A stretch of DNA of 64,000 nucleotides from Sapria himalayana (taxonomy: Eukaryota > Streptophyta > Magnoliopsida > Malpighiales > Rafflesiaceae), in the NCBI GenBank assembly GCA_029783825.1, contig JAREIK010011499.1:1-64000 (forward strand), written 5' to 3'. Under the pieces are notes generated by a model. That model was not told the origin of the DNA. It worked only from the letters and a program-made list of their open reading frames with translations, and did not search any database. Shown here in pieces: positions 39,194 through 50,800 of the stretch. How positions within the stretch are numbered: position 1 is the first letter of the stretch; each line of letters opens with the position of its first letter. Position numbers and translations under genes: made by a program.

Positions 39194-41574
39194 GTGAGGA
39201 GCTTTGCATCTGAGACTAATCTTTTGATGGCTATGTTGTGTGTGTTGAAAAGTCAAAGTGAGATTCACGTGTTCAAATCTATTGAGACTGATCTTATAGA
39301 TCTAAAGATTCGAGTAGGAATAAAAAAAAGAGTGATCTATCGGTCCCATCTGGGCTCCTCTCATTTAGGGAAAAATAACAATGTAGTTTTCTTTTTGTTG
39401 TTTGCCGCCTCGACGCATTCCCTTCTCTCCCCGGCATCATCCCACACAGAAAGAAAGAGCACAGAGCCCCGACCCAACCTATAAATCGGCTAATGTCAAG
39501 CGAGGAGTTGAGCTTGAACTGGCGAACCGAAGTCACTTTCAAAACCATATTTCCTACAACTCACACGTGTCAAGTCCAGCGGGAAAGCACAAACGAATGT
39601 GAGCTGCTATACCAAATCCCCCGATGGCCATCGGGGAGCGAGTGGTAATTCCATGATCCGTCGGGGAATGGATCACTCATTCTTCCATTGGGGACAGGTG
39701 CACGAACGACAACTCCAAACGTCACACATCCGCCACCTCAATTCGAAACTCAAAGGATAGGTGGCACTAGCGAGATCCAGCTAAGGTCAGGGACTTCGTG
39801 TTGCGTCCATTCCACCGCAGTTCGTTGCCTTCCTGTGCACGAAGCGAATGGGCGGGGGGGGGGGGGGGGGGGGGGGGGCGAAGAGAGACCAGAAGAATGA
39901 TTCTTTTGGATCGACGAGTAAAAACTCAACTAAGAATAAATGGAACTATGGAACTATAGATATATCAAGATCAAAGTATTTTATGGCATGATAGGATCGC
40001 CTAGCCCTAGCCGCATATAAGCTGCGCTCAAGAAGCGGGATTGATCTTTGTCAACTTTTGGACTTAGCGAAATGGAAGCATTCGTGCAAGCAAGAGCAAG
40101 AAAAGGAAGCAAAGTTGAAGCTTTGCTAGAAGTCAGATGAGGAAGCGGACCTCTCGTCTAAGCGCTAGCTTCCCCCGACCGACTCAAATCAAGACGAGAA
40201 TCACGGCCTACTTTGATTCAAAATCAAGGCGAAAGCTTTTGCGAGAAGCAAAAGGTCATAGTTGCAAGGCTTCCAAACCCTCATGAAGTCCCAAAGGCTA
40301 CTTTCGCTTGCTTTCAAAAGAAAAGGGGACTTTGAACTACAAGCTATCAATGTTATCTGAGATTGTGAACGGGTAGTTTTTTGCTGATAACGGAAGAGTC
40401 TTCGAAAGGTGAACAATGCCCTAGCTTCTAAAGTTCGCTGCTTTTCCTAGGCCAGAAAACTAGCCTTTGTTTTCATTCAGTACCAATACAAACTCAACAC
40501 CAAAGTAGAAAGGTAACTATATATGCTCAAAGTAGCCTATAGTTAGAGTCTAGTCTCAAAGTCTCAGTAGAGTATAGTAGTCATCCTAACCAAAGCATCA
40601 CAACAAGATAAAATGAGCCTGATGAATGGAATCTTAAGTCTAGGGTTGAGCCCACCTACCAAGGCTGAAAGTAAGCATAAGCTCGAGTCCTTCGCTTCGT
40701 GGGAGCCACACAGCACATAACTGGAAGTCAGAGGACCCATGCTACCTGCCTGAACCCTTCGCTCCGAGAGATCATAGATCGAAAAGTGCCTTCTCAACCA
40801 CCTCATTCATCCAAAAGAGAAGGGGCCTATGTCTTTGCTTGACCCCTTTTTAACCTATCTACACACAGAGCCAATCTTCTCTCGGTCCTAATAGAAGGAG
40901 AGCTCGTGTGGAACCTTTTCTTTCTGGCGTCACAGTGGTGGAACAAAAGATTACGGTCGCGTAACATTAGGGTTGGAAATAAGGTCAACTCGCAAAAAGA
41001 GGACACTCTCAATGCTCTTTTTCGCTAGTGCTGACGCAGTGGTCAATAAGTCAAGAACAATCCAAGTGGGGGCTAGTGCCTTTCTTTCTTTTACGGCCTA
41101 AACTCTTATTTGTCAGCCGTGGGGAACTACTGCTTGGTCGGGAGGGAGGGAAAGGCTTGGGCTTACCTATCTCGATATGACCTCATAAAGGAACGAGAGC
41201 TATTGTTCTATATTGCTGAGCAGCACTTCTGTACGTGATCGTAGTATGTCACGTCGTCTCGTCCCCGCTGCATCGAAGAATACCTATGCACTATGTTCCG
41301 GTTCACTGATCAGGAAGATAGAGTTGTGGGTGTGGTCTACGATGTGAGACTCAAGTCTGACCGGGGGATAATTGCTAACTATGGGTAGTAAGCAGGAACC
41401 CTTATGTAAATAAATTCGGGGAGTTCCAGATCTCTTATACTACCATCGATCGAAAGAGCAGAATGACCAAAAAAAGAAGTGAAGTGAAAAAGCCATAAGA
41501 TAGATTGTCACTATCTTATATGGTTTGGGGGGTAATCGGCGTACTCTGATCAGTGGGGGAATCTTTGGCTCTAT
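39194..41574 (+). ncRNA. Remains of nad4 introns 1 and 2, exon 2 missing
   Basis: Group II introns 1 and 2 with exon 2 between them should lie here. I searched for the exon 2 protein (the PEAHVEAPTAGS region and its neighbours) and did not find it. The 2.4 kb is also shorter than two introns plus a 0.5-kb exon usually need. Near the 3' end a weak domain V, agccataagataga paired with tctatcttatatggtt-like sequence (about 41,499-41,535), matches the end of intron 2 with several G-to-A and C-to-T changes. A poly-G run and a CCCCGATGG/CCATCGGGG hairpin (about 39,619-39,636) lie in the intron 1 part. A deletion removing exon 2 is the simplest reading. Confidence 0.55.
39854..39878 (+). repeat. 25-base poly-G homopolymer
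   Basis: An uninterrupted run of 25 G in the nad4 intron remains, preceded by gggc. It is unusual in length for either mitochondrial or nuclear DNA. It could form G-quadruplexes, or its length could be a sequencing or assembly artefact. Confidence 0.95.
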
Positions 41575-41998
41575 CAAACATACATTGAATTGGAGGTAGC
41601 ATTCTACTGATGTTAAGTCATTGACTAGTTTCTTCAGCCCTTTTTCTAGGTGTTGGTGTTCTATATGACCGATATCAGACTCGACTTGTTAGATATTACG
41701 GAGGTTTAGTTAGCACCATGTCGAATCTCTTCGACCATTTTCTTCTCTTCGACTTTGGCCAATATGAGTTCACCTGGTACTGGCATCTTGATTGGGGAAT
41801 TTCTCATCTTAGTAGGAGCTTTACAAAAAAAATAGCTTAGTAGCCACATTAGCAGTGCATGGGATGATTTTAGGCGCGGCCTCTTCCCTTTGGCTATATA
41901 ATCGTGTGGTTTCTGGAAATTTAAAACCTGATTTCCTCCATAAATTCTCTCATTCAAATGGCAGAGAAGTTTCCACATTTATACCTTTTCTTGTTGGA
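41575..41998 (+). pseudogene. nad4: nad4 exon 3, broken
   Basis: From 41,589 the frame reads IGGSILLMLSH, stops at TGA (41,622-41,624, where Gly is expected), then gives LVSSALFLGVGVLYDRYQTR and LVRYYGGLVSTMSN. Another TGA at 41,586-41,588 also replaces a Gly codon. An inserted base in the next segment shifts the frame, and a poly-A slippage at about 41,823-41,831 shifts it again. The C-terminal part is clear in another frame: SLWLYNRVVSGNLKPDFLHK then GREVSTFIPFLVGG. Exon length (about 423 bp) is normal. Two stops and two or more frameshifts make this non-functional. Confidence 0.95.
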
Positions 41999-44282
41999 GG
42001 GGCGACCGTCCGTTGAACTACCAAAAAAATAGTGAAATCAATATGCTTGCGATGGGACGGATGCGACTTCCCACAGTTGGTTTGGGTTGCGTAGCCCTTT
42101 GCAGAAGTCCCCCCCCCCTTTTTCTCAAATTATTTGATGACTAATTACTAATAATATAAGGCTTGCAGAGGGGCACTCACCTTTTTTTTAGTCATGCAAT
42201 CAAATGGATGCGCCGTTGCTTGCTGGGTGGGACCGAGAGAAAGAAAGGACGGGGGGCAACCATGCCCGTGTCTCCGAGGGATAGTTGAACGAGTGACTCA
42301 TGAATGCTGCCGGGTCGAACGATCCAATAACTCGAACGTCTTGGTCTATTTTTTTAGGAAGAATCACAGCACGACCTTCACCATGATACGGACTCCAAGT
42401 TCTTATGGCAGTGCACGAAGAGATTAATCATGAAGAGGATGATGGGAATAGAAAAAAGAAGCACGACCGCGATCTTCGTGGTCCAAGATAATGAAACCCA
42501 CTAGTCGAAGTAACGTAAGCATGAGACTTTTTGGTAGTACCGGTGAACCAGATGGTTGCGGTGATTTAATCTAGGACGGAGGACTCGTAGTATCTCTCTA
42601 GATCTGGCAAAAGCGAAAGACCTCCCTCAATTCGAATGGGGGCTGACTGCTGAGCCCACTTTGGCCTCGTAGGGTTGGCCTCTTTGGTTGCGAGTTGGAG
42701 CTGCCATAGCTTATGACTAGAGCTAGATGGGACCCCAGCAAAGATCAAAGTAATGATAATGAGCACAGAGCCCATCAAGCAGGCGGGAAGAGCATCGGGA
42801 AAGTGCTTGAGCCCGTGTGGAGCACTCGACGAAGAGGGGAGGGGGCACAATGAGCAAGTACAAGAAATTGGCCCCGGTCCACTTTATTCAAAGCAAGGAC
42901 CTCCATTCTCATGAGGAGGTCGAACCAAGGACCTATGGAAGTCGAGGCTTGTCCCCGGTCAATATTGGATCAAAAAAGATGGGCTGCTCTTTTTTTTTCA
43001 ATACAATGGAAAGTTCCATACCAATCACACCGAAATTCTCAACGGATCTTCTGTGTGCTGGGCATACCTGTGCGTCTTTCTTTTCTCGTGGAAGAAGGAA
43101 AGACCCGGCCAACCTGCTCAAGGCTTGGGGGCGAGCGTTCTTTTAGTCAAGTCAAAGCAAATCTTCCACCCTCATTTCGAAGCAAAAGAAAGGGGGAGTG
43201 AAGATCAATACTTCCTTTCTGGGGGCTCCTATCCATCTTATTCATAGTTGGGAAGGGGGAAGGAGTCTCAATCAATGAACATTAATGAACAATCATTGAA
43301 GGAAGTTGCACATGATACGATCCATTCTTTCCGGTGCTCATAAAAGTTACTGACTCTCCTAGTAGCGAAGGAAAAGGGCAGTCCTTTTTTAGTAGTCAGA
43401 GTGGGCGGGTCTCATGAGATCGATGCCGGCCAGCGGAATCAAATGACCATTCAATTCATTAAGGGGTGTAGCGGCGCCCTCGCCTGGCGCCATTCTCGAA
43501 AGCAGACTTCATTCGTACTCTTCTTTGTTTGAGCTGCTCCCACACACACAGACCATAAGATCTCAGTTGTCCTGGGCTGAACAGAGAAGTATGTGGAGAT
43601 ATTCATGGGACCGGGGAGTATGAATTGATATTTTCGAGGAACACCACACACGGAGATCTTTCCATTGATAGACCAGAGGGCTCCCCCTTTCACAGACTTG
43701 GAAAGGTGAGGTTATGACCAACCTCTAAGAATGAGGTTTACTTTTTACTGCCTGGAGGTCCTATAGATCCCGGGGTGATAAGAACGAAAGGGTTGGTGTG
43801 GCAACATCTACAACTAGTGGCACTTCAAAAGGCCGAGCGACTTTAAGCCTTTTTGAAAGTCGTGTAAGAGGGAACCCCTTTGAAGCCTTTCTTTGCCAGG
43901 TATCCTTGAGAATTATCAGGAAAGGTATTCGCCTTCCTGATCCACACCCACCAACCCCGTAAGGCTTTCTTTTCCAAGCTTGGTGAATCGCATCCCTGCA
44001 CTTTGTGCGCCCCTTCGCTCAGGCTAGGGAGGCAGTAGTCGAAGCGAAGCCTATCGCCGACCATCAAAGACGAGATTGGATGGAAGGGTCCAGCCTACTA
44101 AAGAGCGGTCATATAGGAACTAATGGCTGGAATATTTTTGATATCTGGCCGGTAGGAATAAGAAGTATCCAAGTCCATGTTGGTTGGTGAGCATAGTAAT
44201 AGGAGACTATCTAGCTTGGTTCGGAGAGAACTTGTTGAGTTAAAGATTTTGTTGTTGCTAAATGCTGAACTATTGACCCTAC
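41999..44282 (+). ncRNA. nad4 intron 3, group II
   Basis: About 2.3 kb between exon 3 and exon 4. The 5' end reads ggggcgaccgtccg where gtgcg is usual, a change at the splice site. A domain V candidate, gagcatagtaataggagact with the arm ending cttggttc, lies at about 44,187-44,222 just before exon 4. Frames inside (up to 109 codons at 42,817-43,146) have no known protein and are typical of intron sequence. Confidence 0.7.
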
Positions 44283-44371
44283 TTTTTTGGATGGGTGTTC
44301 ACCCCAAAGTGTTCCCGGACTGCATGCATACATCCTTAAGTAACTTAGTGCAACATGGAAAATTGAATTGA
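44283..44371 (+). pseudogene. nad4: nad4 exon 4
   Basis: The last 89 bases of nad4 read FWMGVHPKVFPDCMHTSLSN, LVQHGKLN and then a stop at the position expected for the family. Exon length is normal. The reading frame is intact here, but it has no working upstream partner because exon 3 is broken and exon 2 is not found. Confidence 0.94.
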
Positions 44372-46029
44372 TAGGAATCAGCAAAGAAAAAAGAGAGGAT
44401 AAACATATTAATGTGTTCATCCTCGGGCTGATGAGTGCCCACATTAGTTCGTTGAGGTCACATCTTTTAGATTTTGTCGAGAGTTCCGATTACTCGACTG
44501 AGATCGAAGGAATGAGAAATGAAAAGGGGGAGCCAGAAGCTGAACTTCCGGTAGCTTGCTGACTCTCCTAATTAGAAGAAGGCTCTTTGGCGGATTCTTT
44601 AGATATGGATAGAGTCTCGCTTAGTAAAAAGAGTTGTAGATTCGTAAGATCGTGATAGAGTCCCCTTGACTTTCTATGTTATTAGTAAAGCACTAGCGTG
44701 CTACAACTAGCATAGCAGCCTGCGGAAAATGCTCTAGAACCCCTACTCCTAAGTTGGAGCAACAAGCAACGACTTAACTTGACATAGCCCAAGTGCTTGC
44801 TCGTGAGCGCATAGGCTAGCGTGATATGGCTTTGAAGTCTATTCTTCTTGGAGTTGAGTTCATTTATTAAATTAGGAAAGTGACAAGCTTGGTACACTAA
44901 CCGCTTTGTCTCGTGTTAGCGCACAATGTCTTTATTTAAAAAAGAAAAGGAAGAAGCTTGCTCTTCCGACCCAACCGGCTTTTGTGTGCTATTCCTTCCA
45001 CACGGGTTATAATGAATATAAAGCACTAGCCCGAGGCTGACGTAGTTAAAAAGGGCTTTTGCGGCTCTTATCCTCAACCTCTTCAATTGGAGCTAGCTAT
45101 AGAGTGCACTTTTTATATGCTTTATTTATTTACTATAGAGGCGGGGTTCCCCTCAACATCTAGACCATACCTACCAATAGACTTTAGTCAGTACTACTTA
45201 CTCTCCAGCCGGTCCTTCTACGGCCACTTCTTCAAACGATTATGAAAGAAGAGTGAGAAGACCTTCTCATAGCCTGTGAATCGGAAGCCCTAGACCATAC
45301 TAACTCGCTTTAGACTCACTTTCTAGCTCACAATTGAAAAAGTGTTCAACTTCAAAGGTCGGAGAAAGACTCTATGCAAGCAAATAGGAGTACTTTGCAA
45401 GTGCACCAATGTCCCAGAGGAAGATATGAGTTAGGGCGGGGCATGACATACCTTCACGTAAGAATAAGGTGTGGGTGTACAGGTCTAAGTCCTAGATGAG
45501 AAAGGCGATGTTCGCTAACCGCCTAACCATTCTTAGATCTGCTTTCCAGCGCAGGTTAGGTTGTTCTGATTGATCCTAATCATGCGAAGCCCACGGAGCA
45601 AACTAAAGCATTTCTTAAACCGTGCTTTCGATGGCAAGGCGAGAACAACCAAGGATTGATTTTCCAAGTTAGACTGCTGTTCAACCTTACGAACGACCTG
45701 ATTCTGATGTATTGGAGTATTGACATGATAAGCTCGTTCGCCCCTACTTAGTCAGATCTAGGAAGTGGAAAAGACATTCCCTTGTTGTTTACTACCTGAT
45801 TATTTTATGCCTATTCTGATACGGAGGTGCGCCGCTCCTTTTGTTTAGGATTCCTGACCTTACTAAACGTTCCCTTTCACAAATCATTCCTTTGATGGTT
45901 GAGGATTTGGTAAACCTAGAAAGATTGTTCCAGGAGAGGGTGAATCTCTTGAGTATCGTTTAGCGAAGCTTGGATTTCATTGTAAAATTTTTATTGATTG
46001 GAAATAGTGTGTCAAGTCGAGACACAGGT
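44372..46029. other. NUMT: terminal intergenic segment
   Basis: Mitochondrial-type intergenic DNA with no recognised gene. It carries copy 2 of the dispersed repeat (from 44,653) and ends at ...gtcgagacacaggt, where the 2.4-kb nuclear repeat begins. Confidence 0.55.
44653..44735 (+). repeat. Dispersed NUMT repeat, copy 2
   Basis: Shares gatagagtccccttgacttt and a looser following segment with 20,704-20,790, same orientation. Short dispersed repeats are common in plant mitochondrial genomes. Confidence 0.65.
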
Positions 46030-48429
46030 ACAAATATACCTAATGAGTAAAGATGATCAATAATGGAACATCACATATTTTGTGCATGAGTTATAATTGA
46101 ATCTAGGTGCAAACAAGATTTCATCTATTGTTGAAATATATTTGATATGCACTGGACATTTGTGCGAACAATCTCCTTACACATGCTGAATTACTTTGAA
46201 TAACTTTGAAATACATAAGTCATTTTGATATTGATCATTGTATACTGGCCAAAGGCTCATTAATTACTATGAGAAGTAAGAAAAAGACTACTTTGTATGT
46301 AACTTAGGTAAAAGGATCTAGAGATTAGATAAAAATTATTCATCAAATTTGCAACATTACTCTCTAGCACAAGACTTGATCATTTGAGTGAGAAAGGCTT
46401 TCAACTTCGAACTAGAAAAAATATGCTAACATTTGACCATGGATTCTCTCTTAATAAATATATGGAATAAATGACTAGAAAAAGTAACATGTCATATTTT
46501 CACACTTAGGCACTATCTATGAGATTAAATACTTAATTTAATTGGTTGGATGATATCCCAAAAACTCATTAATAGGAGTATCTCATCAACTGATATCCAC
46601 AAGTACATGGATCATATAATTAGTATAACAAACTATCATATTGATATTGATCTAAAAGGAAATGATAAAAAGCATAGATGAGGATTGGAGTGTAGACCTG
46701 CTTGACATCCCACTTTGCCCGATGCCATTATACAGGGCTAAGAGATTTAAAACCCATTAATGTTTTAATCCAAGATGCCCAAGTTGAAGAAGCTCACATC
46801 TTAAACTCCAAAATGAAAACAAATGTGGTCCATGTCATTGAAAGAAATCTAAATTTGGAAAAAGAGGCAATGTATTTTTTTCTTGTTGATGTGCTACTTT
46901 TTTAGAGATGATTTACTACAATTTTGAAGCTTATTTTATGTTGATGTATTCTTGATTTGCCATTGAATTCTAGTTATTAGAAAAATATTTACTGGCTCAT
47001 GATAAAATTTTAGTTTTTATTTCTTTTAGAAAGATTTTATTTTAAGAGTTTTCTTATTTTAATTTATAAAAAGTTTGGGGCCTATATTACCCCCTTTATT
47101 TTAGTCTTTGAGCACTTTTTATGTATTAAAAAAATTGAGAGTTTTAATTTCTAATTGGTTTTTGAAAAATTATTTGAACTTATTTTTTGTTCCATGGCTT
47201 TCACTCAAATTTATCATTCAGATCTTCATCATTAATTGTGGTGTCTTCACATATACCAAGATTCTTGCTTTCATATAAGCAATATGTCGAGATCATCCAT
47301 CCAAGTCCTCACTAAAGTTGTTCTTCTGAAATGATTTGATCACAAGTCCCCTCACAAGTTGTTGAGGTTTATATTAGGAATTGTATCAATAGTTCAACTA
47401 TTAAACAAGAGATAACTAATTTTTAATATAATACATACTCAAATTGTCAAACAATCTAAGTTACAAGGTTCATTTATCTAATTTATGTGATGCTATTAAT
47501 TATTTAATATATATTGTGATAGACACAAAATGAATGATGCGATGTTATGATGTGATTCTTTACTATATCGAGATATAAGATGGTTGTCATCATTGAGTCA
47601 TTCTCAATGGTTATCCTCTTGTATTTGTCCCCTTAGTACGTTACCACTGAGAAATAATTCATCCCTATGCAAGATTCATTCACAATCACATATCTTTTAA
47701 GCAACTTTGACAAATATCATTGATAGTTGTTTCATATATATATATTTCTATTCATCATCTTCCATTATATTAAAGATTAATAATTGCTATAGTTTGTAAG
47801 TATTTGTACTTTCAACTTTTTAAGTGACATACTCACATAATTATTGTGTGTTTTTTAAAGTTTTTGTAGTAGAAACTAAATGACTAAATGAAACTTACAA
47901 AAACTATCACCCCCCTGTGAGTCACCACACACTTGCATATCCCAAAATTTTTCTTGTCATCATCTTCCTCTGTTATAATGTGACTTTTACACTGAAGGTT
48001 AATCCCTTGGGAGAACACGATATATAAGATCCATCCCAATTGAGAACTAGTCCATCCATGGTGTGTACAATGGATTGATATAAAAAAGTATTTATACTTT
48101 CAACTTCATATGCATTATAAAGACAATGATTAACATACTAAAACCCTGGGGTTTTGACATATATGTTCATATACTTTCAACTTCTTATCATATACATGTG
48201 AGAGTCTTATTGCTTATTTATCACTCTCTATCATAATAATCTTGAACAAATCTAATATTAGTCGAATCTTTAGTTTAAATTCTATTTAGTCATCATCGAT
48301 CAAAATTTATAAGCTAAAATATAATCACATTATAAATACATCAAGCATTCGAACCAATTACATCACATAATTTAAATCATACAAACCTTAGATAATGATA
48401 ATTTCATACAAATTCTTGGATTTATTTCT
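46030..48429 (+). repeat. 2.4-kb direct repeat, copy B
   Basis: Second copy of 10,569-12,966, same orientation, starting in the base after the mitochondrial sequence ends. Both breakpoints fall inside the parent element, so B is a fragment and not a complete transposon. Its 3' end joins a hAT terminal piece. It carries its own substitutions and single-base indels against A. Confidence 0.93.
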
Positions 48430-48858
48430 TGGATTTAAATTCTATTAATATTTTCAAGTTACAAATTTTTAATAATTGTCAAATTATCAATTTAAATATT
48501 AAACTTTATAATTTATTATATTATATTTGTAATAAAAAAATTTAAACTTTGAAATTTATTAAATTTTTAACAATTTACATTTTATAAATTTAATATATTA
48601 TACATTATCTATATATAATATAATATATATTTTATTTAAACTAAAATTTAAAAATTTAAAATTTTTTTAAAAAAAAAATTAAACCTGGCCCATATTGGCA
48701 TGGTTTGGCCTGTACAGCCTTGTTGGGTTGTTATGGCATGGTTTGGCCAGACCAGGCCTGACCCAGCATGGTATAGTAACTGTATCGTGCCTGGCCCGGC
48801 ACGAAAGCATGGCCGTGCTCTAAAAAACGGGCCGGGCCGGCCCGTTTGACACCTCTAA
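48430..48858. mobile_element. hAT-like transposon 3' terminal fragment
   Basis: A highly AT-rich stretch is followed by a GC-rich tail (48,685-48,858) with gcatggtttggcc repeats, then cgggccgggccggcccg and tttgacacctcta at the end. This is the reverse complement of the TAG(A/G)GGTGTCAAACGGGCC start common on plant hAT elements. No transposase or matching 5' end lies before copy B, so the element is truncated at 48,429. Confidence 0.65.
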
Positions 48859-49249
48859 GGGGTGAGTTGCCTAAGTATTGCATGGAAATTTAATAGAAAC
48901 ACTAAGCCCGTGATGATTGATATCAAATAGAGGTTGAGATTATGGGTGTGAAGTAACTCAAAAGAAAAAATAGTAAGCTCTCATATGGAGAAAATATTCA
49001 AAGAAGTTTGAGGAATGGACCTTGACCCTCCCTCTAATGAAAATGAAAAAAAGAATGGGTGATGTGATCATCCTATAAGTTTGGATGGTTGGGAGACCAA
49101 GTTAGAGATTGTCATTGGAGACACCAAAGAGGGAATGTATCTCATGGAGAAAATCATAAAGGCAATGTAGGATCTCAAAGTACATATCCAAGACTTTTAA
49201 GAGAGAATGAAAAGCTCAATTGTTTTGATTATATCATATGAGGAATTCA

Positions 49250-49960
49250 TGAGGCTCCTAGATATCCTTTACTAGCTTGGAGTAAATGGTGGAATTCCTA
49301 AAAAAGCCTAAAGAGGAACTAAGACAAAAGGTCGCAATTTATAAGACAATATTATTAACTAGAGTGATAGCCACCCATGAGGCACCAAGGATGGAGGTGC
49401 CAACCCCTAAGGGGCAACGAGATACCACAGAGTTTGACAACTATTTATGACACTTGGAATATGAGAAAATTTCACTGATTATTGAGGTAATTAGGATATG
49501 TTCCACTATCCTTTATCTCACTGATAATACAATGCTATGGTAGCATAGAAAATTTATGGAAATAGAAAGGAGATATGTGTGCAATATATACTTAGGTCCA
49601 CTTCAAGAAAGAGATCAAGAAGCAATTCTATCCATAAGACATGACATATATGGCGCATACAAAGAAAAAACATCTCAAACACATGAGATTAATTCATGAA
49701 TTTGTTAAAAAAATTTCCATTAATTCTTGATGCTCCTAACATGAGAGAAGAAATTACTCTTAAATTTTATGGAGAACTCACATGGTTTGGCTAAGAAAGC
49801 GTTTAGGAGATGAGATATCCAAGACTTGGCCACGACCATGGTAGTAGTAGAGTCATTCATAAATTTCTAAAAAGGTGACTCAACTCATCTCAAATCAATC
49901 CACTATTCAGAGGTAGTTATACTAAAGATGGAGGAGAGAATGAACCTAAGAATTATAGTG
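49250..49960 (+). pseudogene. Ty3/gypsy gag remnant
   Basis: Translated across stops, the region reads EFDNYL.HLEYEKIS, then ILYLTDNTMLW.HRKF, LGPLQERDQEAI and a helix-rich tail. This follows the retrotransposon gag order 'LENFLWDLE.YF', 'YL...A..WWR', 'W..F...F...F.P' and 'L..L.Q..SI..Y...F'. Gag would package element RNA. Several stops break it and no nucleocapsid zinc knuckle is seen. The gypsy pol remnant at 51.3-52.9 kb is on the other strand, so it is not simply the same insertion. Confidence 0.75.
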
Positions 49961-50049
49961 CTAGAGAATGATCAAGTGTAACCTCTACTAACAAATAGGA
50001 TATGAGCCCAGACAAGCACGAATGTACTTTTTTTTTCAACACCAAAGTA

Positions 50050-50800
50050 ACATATCTTTTTGTGTATAAGTCATTTGCACATCTACATTAATTTAGGTAA
50101 TATATCGACTAGCCTTGAGGATTACTTCAAGTATGTACTTTTTTCTCCAACTCCTAAATGTCTTAATGATATGAGATAATGTGGTACTAAATATATTTGT
50201 ATTTTAGCATCATAAGCATCATACTCATTATAATTAAATATATATCTTCTCATGAATTTCACCTATGAATATCATATAAATATATATGATTTATAAAGCT
50301 ATCAGCATCATATGAGTCTATCCTACTTGTGTATGACTTGTGACAAGCCTATCACCATATGTCGCAAATGACCTATGATTCCCATGCTATGGCAAACTTC
50401 CTATGTGAGATATTATACTTAACTCTCACAATACTCAATGGTTAGTTTTTCTAGATAGTATATAATGTATTAGTTTTTAATATATTCTTAATTTTGGTTT
50501 CATAAGCATCTTACTCATAATGATTAACTATATCTCAATATTAGGTTTTTACATATTAGTTTATCTCATATGTTAAGATTAGAGGGGATATCCTTTCATT
50601 CTTATCAACTCACATGAGTGCATCATTTAACTTACCTATCATGATCCACCATGGTCAGCATTAATTGATATATTCATAAAAACACGAATTTTTAGTTCTA
50701 AATTTCATCCACATTCATTCACAACCAAATACCATATAAATACAAATATAAAGTCATAAGATTAATAATCCATCACAATATAATTACATTGCCAATCCTA
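50050..50800 (-). repeat. Inverted fragment of the palindromic repeat family
   Basis: The stretch ttatctcatatgttaagatt at about 50,562-50,581, with following agggatatcctttcattctt, matches the reverse complement of the 54,840-54,920 segment (aatcttaacatatgagataa). It therefore belongs to the same family as 9,230-10,300. Ends are not sharp. Confidence 0.6.

Larger units (their letters stand above)
14096..46029. other. Nuclear insertion of mitochondrial DNA (NUMT), about 32 kb
   Basis: Base composition rises abruptly to the level usual for plant mitochondrial DNA and falls again at 46,029/46,030. Inside are nad5 exons 4-5 and nad4 exons 1, 3 and 4 with group II intron ends. The rest is gene-poor intergenic DNA of the kind common in plant mitochondria. 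Both nad genes are broken. Nuclear-type transposon DNA flanks both sides, and a copy of a local nuclear repeat abuts the right end. I infer an integrated and aged mitochondrial fragment. An assembly join between organelle and nuclear contigs is the main alternative. The decayed genes argue against it. Confidence 0.88.

Noticed and set aside
42194..42427. Possible cytochrome c maturation or other gene fragment in nad4 intron 3
   Set aside because: I could find no consistent protein match. The position inside nad4 intron 3 and the structured GC-rich sequence fit intron domain I better.
14096..46029. The window being a piece of the mitochondrial genome itself
   Set aside because: Both flanks are AT-rich and full of plant nuclear transposons, and the nad genes carry stops and frameshifts that editing cannot mend.
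10569..48429. Copies A and B as the two LTRs of one giant retrotransposon
   Set aside because: They do not begin TG or end CA. No primer-binding site or polypurine tract adjoins them, copy A continues smoothly into the same repeat on both sides, and the interior is mitochondrial.
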